A stretch of 64,000 nt of DNA from Ferruginibacter sp050611725. GTDB lineage: Bacteria; Bacteroidota; Bacteroidia; Chitinophagales; Chitinophagaceae. The stretch lies in contig NZ_JBODJB010000001.1 in assembly GCF_050611725.1 (NCBI RefSeq), positions 2,108,001-2,172,000 of the forward strand, in the 5' to 3' direction. The position numbers were made by a program, and so were the translations under genes. The notes below the pieces were generated by a model. It was not told the DNA's origin, searched no databases, and saw only the letters and a program-made list of their open reading frames with translations. Positions 57,801 to 64,000 of the stretch are shown here, one piece after another (position 1 is the first letter of the stretch; every line of letters begins with the position of its first letter).

Positions 57801-60258
57801 CACCACCGGAAGTGCTTAAAAATCCGCTGTTTAAAACCATATTACTATTGGTGGGGATAGTATTTTGTGTGCCGATTATGACTGTTCCGTTATTTACAGT
57901 TGTTGTTCCTGTATATGTATTTACTCCGGTGAGTTTTAATTTACCTGATCCTGAACTTGTAAAATTCCGTCCGGAAATTATTCCTGAAATTCCATCATTC
58001 GTACTACCACCGGTAGTTACAGTTGCGGCGCCATCGGTAATGGTAATATCGCCACCGGTACCATTTGATCCTGATGCACCTGTGCCTGTTCCACCGGAAC
58101 CACGGGTAGCAGTAATATTTTGCGTACATGTAATACCGTTAGATCCTGTAATGCTAATAGTTCCTCCAGTACCACCGGTACCACCTGTTAAACCGCCATT
58201 GCTACCGCTTTGTCCACCGGTTCCACCAGTAGCTGTAATTGCAACAGACGTTATTGATACAGAACCCGATGATGAATTAACTGTTATATTGCCTGCATTT
58301 CCGCCGGTAGCACCATTTGAGCTGGATCCTGATTGCGGCGTTGTACCTGGGATAGAAGTTAGTCCGGCTGTAATTGAAATATTACCAGTAGCCGTTACAT
58401 TAATATTACCCCCTGTTCCACTGGTGCCGGCTAATACATTGGCGCAACATGCCGGACTACCGCCATTTCCTCCGGCAGAACTCAATAAACTATTTAAGGT
58501 AATAGTTCCACCAGTAGTATTGACAGTAATATTTGCACCTGTGCCGCCAGGTTTTCCTACTCCGGAACTAGATGCGCTACCAGATCCGCCACCTATAGCT
58601 GAAATAGCTGAAGAAGTATTTACTTGTATATTTCCTGTTGCATAAATGTTGATTGCGCCTGCATTACCACCATTACCACCAACACCATTTGACGCATTTG
58701 TACCGGCAGCAGCGTTAGTAGTAATTGTTGAGCCTATGGTTATGCTTCCGGCAATTGGAGTGCCGGAAGTACCAATTGATACTATTCCGCCACTACCACC
58801 TGCACCACCTGTTCCACCATTTCCTGCACTGGTAGTTCCTCCGGTGGCACTTAAGGCACCGGAAGTACTTACAGATGCGCCGGCAAAAGTTATATTGCCA
58901 GCTGTACCACCTGTTCCCGGAGAGCCATTACCTCCATTGGTATGTGGTCCACCAATACCACCATTTGTAGTTATTGTGGATGTTAAACTGATGCCACCTG
59001 AACCACTAGCTGTGATATTAACTGCACCGCCAGCACCGCCATTTGAAGAAGTGTTACTATTTTTTGCTGCTCCTCCTGTTCCGCCTGTTGTATTTATTGG
59101 CGCACTAACAGTAACAGTGCCGCCACTTGAATTTATAGTAACTGTATTGCCGGTTCCGCCGGCGCCTACTGTAGCACATTGGTTACACCCACCGTTGTTT
59201 CCACCTATAGCTGTAATTCCTGTATTGGCTCCAATTGAGATATTACCTGAAGCTGAAATGTCAACTATTCCGGCATTACCCGAACTTCCATTAGCGCCCG
59301 ATCCGCCATTTGAACCACTCGTACTTGTTACTGCACCACCGGAAGTAAGAATAGCAACAGCAGAGCCGGAAATTGATATGGCGCCGGATACAGCGCTCAA
59401 TATTACTTTACCTCCATTGCCACCATTACCAAATGCGGCATTGCCATTTGCTGCACCACTATTTCCTCCCAAAGCCGTCAGTATTCCACCGGTTGTAATT
59501 GTTATTCCTCCAGGACCGGAAATATTTATATTAGCACCAATGCCACCGTTACCACCAGCAGTTGTACCGGTTGTAGGTTGAGAGCCTACGCCACCTGTTG
59601 TGGTAATAGCTGCACTAATACTAACGGTATTGCTAGGGCCTGCTTTTACAACTACACTATCACCTAAGCCTCCAGCAGACAAAGCAGTAGAAGCCAATCC
59701 TGAATTTGTTTTACCAGTTAAATTAATGGCACTGCTGATCGTTACGTTTCCATTACCACTTGCATTAAGCGTTAAGGTATATGAATTACTTGTTGAAGGA
59801 TTAGCGGCTGTTATTGCAGAACCTACAGTTATACTACCTGTACTTGTACCGCCTGATGAAGTAGCTGATTTAATTGTTACACTTCCTGGTGTTGACGCAG
59901 TAATTGATACCCCACCTGTAATTGTACCTGTTGCTGTACCGGTAAGTATGTTTTGTATTTCTGCAACACTTACTGTTGCTGTAGACGCATTTGGTGTAAA
60001 TGTATACAAAAGCGTAGCACCTGAACCAGAAGTTGTCCATACTCCTCCGGTTGAAGCATTGATACCTACGCTATTGTTGATTGTTACTGCTGAGTATTGC
60101 GCTTTAATAGTGTCAGTGCTAGCTAAAAGCAAAAGGATGAAAGGAATATATATCCTCAATTTTAAAAAAAAGGGATACAGTAGGTGAGTGATAAGCTGAT
60201 CGCCGCTTAAATCAAAATAATTATGCGTTCTGTTTTTTAGTGTACAATTAATGATCAT
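54820..60258 (-). CDS. Giant glycine/serine-rich exported protein with T9SS type A sorting domain (1812 aa)
   Basis: ATG at 60258. A long N-region precedes a signal core (RIYIPFILLLLASTDTIKAQ). Residues about 60-790 are short degenerate repeats in which an 'ISI/ITI' strand alternates with GGNGG-like loops (AGGNGGIGANINISGPGG, GGTGGTGGTISITG), a probable beta-helix. Around residue 790 is an autotransporter-type repeat (KLTGVNTYTGTTTVNNGT). Later parts include VEWLNTGSTTWDLPSNWCGGIP and a beta-rich module; the end (FAVYPNPIKNNVINLYM) is a type A T9SS sorting domain, so it is secreted and anchored. Probably a surface or adhesion protein. Long plus-strand frames inside are antisense artefacts. 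Confidence 0.88.
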   Translation of the reverse strand: MIINCTLKNRTHNYFDLSGDQLITHLLYPFFLKLRIYIPFILLLLASTDTIKAQYSAVTINNSVGINASTGGVWTTSGSGATLLYTFTPNASTATVSVAEIQNILTGTATGTITGGVSITASTPGSVTIKSATSSGGTSTGSITVGSAITAANPSTSNSYTLTLNASGNGNVTISSAINLTGKTNSGLASTALSAGGLGDSVVVKAGPSNTVSISAAITTTGGVGSQPTTGTTAGGNGGIGANINISGPGGITITTGGILTALGGNSGAANGNAAFGNGGNGGKVILSAVSGAISISGSAVAILTSGGAVTSTSGSNGGSGANGSSGNAGIVDISASGNISIGANTGITAIGGNNGGCNQCATVGAGGTGNTVTINSSGGTVTVSAPINTTGGTGGAAKNSNTSSNGGAGGAVNITASGSGGISLTSTITTNGGIGGPHTNGGNGSPGTGGTAGNITFAGASVSTSGALSATGGTTSAGNGGTGGAGGSGGIVSIGTSGTPIAGSITIGSTITTNAAAGTNASNGVGGNGGNAGAINIYATGNIQVNTSSAISAIGGGSGSASSSGVGKPGGTGANITVNTTGGTITLNSLLSSAGGNGGSPACCANVLAGTSGTGGNINVTATGNISITAGLTSIPGTTPQSGSSSNGATGGNAGNITVNSSSGSVSITSVAITATGGTGGQSGSNGGLTGGTGGTGGTISITGSNGITCTQNITATRGSGGTGTGASGSNGTGGDITITDGAATVTTGGSTNDGISGIISGRNFTSSGSGKLKLTGVNTYTGTTTVNNGTVIIGTQNTIPTNSNMVLNSGFLSTSGGVGDATTNVSSGTNTLGTLTLTGNCGIILGNTAHSIKFANSSGVTWTSATLNITNWATNPSTTGTYGKFFVGTLSSHLIAGQLAVIYFNGNTCSASAYLTPVTGEVVPTVFYTLTGASFTSPCVNSTTTINLTGLASGTFAAGYTIGSSSFTSSSFTPASGSASFTSTTITAAMAGQAITITSLTLGGCTQTFNVAAGTLTSKAYVEWLNTGSTTWDLPSNWCGGIPSATDSVVITNYGGSASYPIITTGVAALCKGISIQTNAAVTINSGGSLTVSGIYTSSGTFTNNGDLNFNGTYPQVFPGATGSVSAQNNITINNAAGITFNNNFSISGALTPSSGIVNLNNAIVTILSTVSKTARVGVVGSTAGFSYTGTGKFCVERYMDIATTISARRWHLLTVPFKNDGNAETVRQAWQENATPTTATTDATNSITGYNPNPGYGTHITKSTIANGPTDGYDVGSTNNPSMYYIKPGGVIGTNVQYHTLTNTDTIITSKEAFMIFVRGDRSIQISNQYITAKPTTLRAKGYLYAGDTTKTLLPYFNVLGNPYASAIHVDGLTFHGQPYSTSGYTLYLFDPKVVGGSTNPVGKFIEVTSDGNGEYTIPLNESGYDELDPIIQSGVGFGVYSQSAPHTFGFHEADKETSSSNIGLSSRPVGINKVTKIYTTMYALRDDNSLSIADAVANTYSPTYENEVNEKDAIKLASFNVKEGLSILSNGKELAVEKRKLPNQNDTIFLLTKLLSNKTYQFKFRVQNFSPSLNAYLEDKYTGTSMPIDVSGNNTGFYNFTIDNSNAASADINRFKIVFRRSSDGPLPVKFVDVKATQLTDKAEIKIEWNIADEINTKEYIVERSDDGINFTQIAIVNVGGNGVYNWIDKDIQSGANFYRIISIGINAEKVYSKIVSVRVSSLQQPFAVYPNPIKNNVINLYMHNKPTGLYSIRLLNSIGQIMFTDKFYHTESNQAEIIKHKNNLARGIYHLEIVGPDNTSIILKVTK

Positions 60259-60841
60259 CTTTTAGTTTTATTTAAAAAAGTTAAAAGATAGAATATGGGA
60301 TTACGGCTTAATGCAAGCAGCAGAAGGTTTTAGTAATAATCTATGGCTTATCGGCAATAACTCAATCACTTAATTGAAAAGCATGAATCATATCGCTGAA
60401 GCATGACATCGTTAATGTAAAACTACAAAATAGAAAGAGTATTTGCAATAATATTGAGTATATATAAATGTTTTTTTCAGTATTAAGCTTTTAAGTAATA
60501 ATTATAATGTGTATCAATTAGTTAAATGCGAATTAATATTATTGATATATAGGCAAAATATAGTCAAATAGCTTAGTTTTTGATCTTACAGGATTCTAAA
60601 AAAAACGTTGATTGTTTAAATGCATGAAAGATCTATAACCAAGTAGGAGTAAGTTCAATTAGTTTATTTATCTTGATCAAAGTTGTTAGCAATATGCAGA
60701 GATGTGATTAAAATTTATTTCTTGAAAAATATTCATAACCAGGCATATCACTTTCTTTGAATTCAAAACATAAAATACTTTTCGATGTGTTACTTTTGAA
60801 AAAAAATCAACAACTGATTTTTTTAAGATCATCAATCAAAG
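60259..60841. other. AT-rich intergenic region between divergent genes
   Basis: 583 bp without ORF or clear repeat. It holds both promoters; on the plus strand TACTTTTG at 60791-60798 is the only recognisable box. Nothing else noticed. Confidence 0.4.
60791..60798 (+). promoter_or_regulatory. Putative -7 box upstream of the MFS transporter
   Basis: TACTTTTG matches TAnnTTTG about 44 nt ahead of the ATG at 60842. The nearest TTTG upstream is 31 nt away, longer than normal, so the -33 box is doubtful. Confidence 0.35.
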
Positions 60842-62047
60842 ATGATCAGTTTGTTTTCTATGTTAAAAAACATCTCTTCCTTTATAAAAAATAAACCTGC
60901 ATTAGCTGTCGGTTTTTTATTTGCTACTTCAAGTCTCTTGTTCGGTATTTGGGTGGCTTCCATACCTGGTATTAAAGCAAGTTTAGGATTAACGGATGGA
61001 ACGGTTGGTCTGTCATTATTATTTTCTCCATTAGGTGCCATATCGGGAATGCTTATTTCAACAAGAGTATTTAGTAAGATAACGGTAGGAAAGTGGATGC
61101 TGGTGGGTTATATAATATTGTGTTGTATCATGTTATTACAGATCAATTCGGTAAATCGTGTAATGTTTTGGGTCAGTCTTTATTGTTTCGGTGTAGTTAG
61201 TTTTCTGAATGGAGTTGCATCCAATGCAACAGTGAATATTATGGAGAGGAAATTTGGTAAGCTTATGATGAGTACATGTCATGCAATGTATAGCCTTGGT
61301 GGTGCAGTCAGCGCAGGTGTAGCGGCATTGTTGTTTTACTTACATATTCCTTCCGGCTGGCAGATCACTATTGTTGCTGCTGTGATCATTTCCGTTATCA
61401 TTTCTAACAGAAAGCATTTGTTGGCGAATAATGATATCATTCACTCAAGATCGAACGTTAAATTTCCGTCATTGACAATACTCGGAATTTCATTTATGTG
61501 TATGGTTAGTTTTATGGCTGAAGGTTGTGTGGCAGATTGGAGTGCAATTTATTTTAAAGAAGTATTGCATGCTCCTAAAACATTCATAAGTCTGGGGTAT
61601 GCAGGTTTTTCAATAGCAATGACCCTTGGTAGGTTAAATGGAGATATGCTGTTCTCAAAATTTGGCAGCAAAAAATTGGTTATTGCAGGGAGCCTACTGG
61701 CATCATTAGGTTTCTTAATTGTAGTACTAGCACCCGGAATTGTAGTGGCTATTGCAGGGTATATCTTAATAGGGTTGGGGTGCTGTTGTACTGTGCCGAT
61801 ATTATTCAGGGCATCGGCTAATATTCCGGGCTTGAGCTCGGTTGAGGGCTTTGCAATGGTAACTACCGGAGGGTTGGTGGGGTTCCTTGTCGGACCTTCA
61901 ATTGTAGGTTTCATTTCTGAAAAAGCTGGCCTTGCCAAAGGTCTTTCTTTGTTAATACTAATGACGCTACTGGCTGCATTGGCGGCTTGGAAAAATAAAT
62001 TCTTATCTAATAAAAAGTCCACAGATTCTTCTTTATCTTTTGATTGA
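60842..62047 (+). CDS. MFS transporter (YbjJ/fucose-permease-like)
   Basis: ATG at 60842 (a second ATG six codons later is possible). 401 residues with about 12 hydrophobic helices. The opening NKPALAVGFLFATSSLLFGIWVASIPGIKASLGLTDGTVGLSLLFSPLGAISGML and the middle 'CMVSFMAEGCVADWSAIYFKE' are typical of the YbjJ-like branch of MFS (cited in parts). The function is export or uptake of a small solute, not specified. It is divergent from the giant T9SS protein and 280 bp ahead of the HAD gene, so it may not belong to that cluster. Confidence 0.88.
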   Translation: MISLFSMLKNISSFIKNKPALAVGFLFATSSLLFGIWVASIPGIKASLGLTDGTVGLSLLFSPLGAISGMLISTRVFSKITVGKWMLVGYIILCCIMLLQINSVNRVMFWVSLYCFGVVSFLNGVASNATVNIMERKFGKLMMSTCHAMYSLGGAVSAGVAALLFYLHIPSGWQITIVAAVIISVIISNRKHLLANNDIIHSRSNVKFPSLTILGISFMCMVSFMAEGCVADWSAIYFKEVLHAPKTFISLGYAGFSIAMTLGRLNGDMLFSKFGSKKLVIAGSLLASLGFLIVVLAPGIVVAIAGYILIGLGCCCTVPILFRASANIPGLSSVEGFAMVTTGGLVGFLVGPSIVGFISEKAGLAKGLSLLILMTLLAALAAWKNKFLSNKKSTDSSLSFD

Positions 62048-62210
62048 CACTAATACCAAGCTATTTTTTGTACAATAAAATTCTTGAATATCGTATGCTT
62101 TTGAATATATATTATTTTTGATAATGTAAATTTATGCATATGTTAATCAATTAGTTATAGTGCTAGATATTCCTTTTTTTGAAATATTTACTATGTATTT
62201 GCTATATTGC

Positions 62211-62242
62211 TTGTCAATGCCTTTTTAGTTTCTTTATATTTG
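62211..62242 (+). promoter_or_regulatory. Putative promoter of the beta-phosphoglucomutase-like gene
   Basis: TTG at 62211-62213, a 21-nt spacer and TATATTTG at 62235-62242 fit the consensus. The leader to the ATG at 62328 would be about 80 nt. Confidence 0.5.
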
Positions 62243-62327
62243 TTAGCTTGATAAAATGCTGATTTTATAACGATTGCAATCTATTATTTACTTCTAATTT
62301 TTTTGGGGTTCTCCCTTTTATTACATT

Positions 62328-63095
62328 ATGCTGAATTTTGATGCGGTGATCTTTGATATGGACGGGGTTATTACTCAAACAGCGGTTGTCCATTCAACAG
62401 CCTGGAAAAATATGTTTGATGAATATCTGCATTTCAGGGAAAAAAAATACAATGAACCTTTTAAGGAATTTACACATACCAACGATTATTTACCCTATGT
62501 GGATGGTCGACCTAGGTATCAAGGGGTTCATCGATTTTTAGAATCAAGGGGTATCGATATTCCTTTTGGCGACTCTGGAGACGAATCAGGAAAAGAAACA
62601 GTTTGCGGTTTGGGCAACCGGAAGAATGAGTTGTTCAATAAAATAATGGAGAAAGATGGAGTGGCTTTATATGACTCTACCATTATTTTGATCAATGATC
62701 TGATTAAAAAAGGCATCAAAATAGGTGTGGCAACTTCCAGTAAAAACTGTGTGCTCATTTTAGAAAAGGCAAAAGTGATGCATTTGTTTGAAACACGTGT
62801 TGATGGAGTAGTGGCTGCAGAAATTGGTTTAAAGGGAAAACCTGAGCCGGATATTTTTATAACTGCAGCCAATAATCTTGGTGTAGAATATAGTCGTGCT
62901 GTAGTAGTGGAAGATGCTGTATCCGGTGTACAAGCTGGAGCGAAAGGGAATTTTGGTTTGGTAATAGGTGTGGCTAGAGAAGAAAATGAACATGAGTTGA
63001 AAAGTAACGGCGCAGATGTGGTGGTTGAAGATCTATCACAGCTAAGCATAGACGAAATAAATAAACTCATACTCGTAAAAAAAGAAAAAGTATAA
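62328..63095 (+). CDS. Beta-phosphoglucomutase-like HAD hydrolase
   Basis: ATG at 62328, 255 residues. HAD motif I FDMDGVITQTA with Asp nucleophile, cap region (SGKETVCGLGNRKNELFNK, a marker for the PGMB-like group), motif II VATSSKN, motif III GKPEPDIF and motif IV VVVEDAVSGVQAGAKG. It probably interconverts beta-glucose-1-phosphate and glucose-6-phosphate, or dephosphorylates a sugar phosphate. Next to a sugar transporter it suggests disaccharide phosphorylase metabolism (e.g. GH65). It does not serve the beta-1,3-glucan phosphorylase, which yields the alpha anomer. Confidence 0.88.
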   Translation: MLNFDAVIFDMDGVITQTAVVHSTAWKNMFDEYLHFREKKYNEPFKEFTHTNDYLPYVDGRPRYQGVHRFLESRGIDIPFGDSGDESGKETVCGLGNRKNELFNKIMEKDGVALYDSTIILINDLIKKGIKIGVATSSKNCVLILEKAKVMHLFETRVDGVVAAEIGLKGKPEPDIFITAANNLGVEYSRAVVVEDAVSGVQAGAKGNFGLVIGVAREENEHELKSNGADVVVEDLSQLSIDEINKLILVKKEKV

Positions 63096-63136
63096 CGTTT
63101 GCAATACATATTTTAGTCTACATCTAAAACAGCAAT

Positions 63137-64000
63137 ATGAAAAAAAAACCTTTATTAAGTTTCTGGCAATTATGGAATATGAGTTTCGGATACATCGGAA
63201 TTCAATTTGGGTTTGCTCTACAAAACAGTAACCTCAGCCGTATATTCGAAACGCTTGGTGCTAAACAAGATGCAATTCCAGGATTGTGGATTGCAGCACC
63301 TTTGTCGGGATTGATCATTCAGCCCATAATAGGTTACATGAGTGATAGAACATGGAATCGTTTGGGCCGTCGTAAACCATATTTTTTGGTAGGTGCTATT
63401 CTTGCATCACTGGCTTTGTTGATATTGCCTAATTCGCCTGCATTATGGGTTGCTGCCGGTATGTTGTGGATGTTAGATGCATCGATCAATATTACGATGG
63501 AGCCAATGAGAGCATTTGTCGGAGATATGTTGCCGGATGAACAAAGAACAAAGGGTTTTGCCATGCAAACTTTCTTTATTGGTGCAGCTTCTATTGTGGG
63601 GTCATTGTTACCATGGCTCATCACTAAAGCATTGGGAGTATCTAATACTGCACCGGAAGGCATTATACCCCCATCTGTTAAGTTTGCATTTTATACTGGT
63701 GGCATCATTTATATATGTGCTGTTTTGTGGACGATCTTTACCACAAAAGAATACTCTCCTGAAGAGCAAGCTGCATTTGAAGGAAATGAAATAAATGATG
63801 CGGCAAAAGAAGGGGATGAACTAGTGCTTAATACAAAAAAATATTTCACTTCAGGTTCAATTTATTTGATTGCAGGTTTGATCACAACTTTTATTATTTA
63901 TCAATTTGGTTGGGATAAAGAAATATATATTCTATCATTAGCGATTGCTGCTTACGGGATCTTACAGTTGATTACGGCACAATTATATAATGCAGGACAA
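63137..64000 (+). CDS. SLC45-type MFS sugar transporter, partial (3' end outside window)
   Basis: ATG at 63137, 41 nt after the HAD gene; the frame runs open to the window end (288 codons). The N-terminal half shows MFS helices with WQLWNMSFGYIGIQFGFALQNSNLSRIFETLGA, IAAPLSGLIIQPIIGYMSDRTWNRLGRRKPYF and DASINITMEPMRAFVGD, characteristic of the SLC45-like transporters of maltose/sucrose clusters in Bacteroidota (cited in parts). It brings in a disaccharide. The gene after it is probably a glycoside phosphorylase; it lies outside the window. Confidence 0.88.
   Translation, partial: MKKKPLLSFWQLWNMSFGYIGIQFGFALQNSNLSRIFETLGAKQDAIPGLWIAAPLSGLIIQPIIGYMSDRTWNRLGRRKPYFLVGAILASLALLILPNSPALWVAAGMLWMLDASINITMEPMRAFVGDMLPDEQRTKGFAMQTFFIGAASIVGSLLPWLITKALGVSNTAPEGIIPPSVKFAFYTGGIIYICAVLWTIFTTKEYSPEEQAAFEGNEINDAAKEGDELVLNTKKYFTSGSIYLIAGLITTFIIYQFGWDKEIYILSLAIAAYGILQLITAQLYNAGQ

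Noticed and set aside
57734..59581. Two long proline-rich open frames on the plus strand (about 300 codons each)
   Set aside because: They are exact antisense of the glycine-rich repeats of the 1812-aa T9SS protein; composition is that of a mirror frame, and no signal peptide or domain is present.
62328..63095. Partner of the beta-1,3-glucan phosphorylase for glucose-1-phosphate conversion
   Set aside because: That phosphorylase type is expected to release the alpha anomer, whereas this HAD enzyme resembles beta-phosphoglucomutase, and it lies beyond the inferred island end.

Overview
The window looks like a chromosomal segment of a Bacteroidota bacterium, most likely Chitinophagaceae or a close relative. 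I infer this from AT-rich DNA, promoter boxes of the Bacteroidota type (TTG / TAnnTTTG), many small exported proteins ending their signal peptide in AQ or SQ, DUF2911, DUF3570 and DUF4199 proteins, T9SS sorting domains, WG repeats, and short heptamer repeat clusters. No database search was possible; product names rest on motifs and domain order read by eye.

Left part (1-22.5 kb): mostly minus-strand genes. They are a partial GNAT acetyltransferase, valyl-tRNA synthetase (valS), a divergent CDF metal transporter, a run of exported proteins, lipoproteins and outer-membrane proteins, a YdeI-like protein, an esterase, an acyltransferase 3 protein, a fatty-acid desaturase, an L,D-transpeptidase, WG-repeat and SRPBCC/VOC proteins, an HMA-like/AraC fusion regulator and an SDR oxidoreductase. 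Hairpins sharing the stem TCCTGA recur here.

Middle part (22.7-33 kb): lepA, a four-helix-bundle gene bracketed by inverted octamer repeats, and a tight minus-strand operon. The operon holds a dihydroorotase homologue that has lost most metal ligands, a DUF4199 protein, two glycosyltransferases, and the complete GmhA/HddA/GmhB/HddC set for GDP-D-glycero-alpha-D-manno-heptose. A tRNA-Pro(GGG) gene closes this part. Degenerate heptamer clusters occur between genes and, in frame, inside valS and a glycosyltransferase.

Probable genomic island (about 33.0-54.7 kb): it starts at tRNA-Pro with a serine recombinase remnant reading antisense through the tRNA, and ends at an exact 12-bp repeat of the tRNA 3' end beside a terminator. 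Inside are a 5'-truncated PKD/T9SS gene, a HupE/UreJ-like protein, a Nudix-type regulator with a degenerate Nudix box, and a beta-1,3-glucan (laminarin-like) utilisation locus. That locus encodes a clan-A glycosidase fused to a probable outer-membrane barrel, a multi-CBM lipoprotein, a GH16 lipoprotein, a cytoplasmic beta-1,3-glucan phosphorylase-like enzyme (GH149/GH161 type), an exported GH30, an MFS (GPH) transporter fused to a GH17 domain, and two further leaderless GH17 enzymes. There is no SusC/SusD pair. The inferred flow is surface cleavage, periplasmic debranching, MFS import with immediate cytoplasmic GH17 cleavage, then phosphorolysis to glucose-1-phosphate. The MFS-GH17 fusion and the glycosidase-barrel fusion are the best candidates for something undescribed.

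Right part (54.8-64 kb): a 1812-residue glycine-rich T9SS cargo protein on the minus strand, an MFS transporter, a beta-phosphoglucomutase-like HAD enzyme and a partial SLC45-type sugar transporter. The last two look like the start of an alpha-glucoside phosphorylase cluster continuing past the window.
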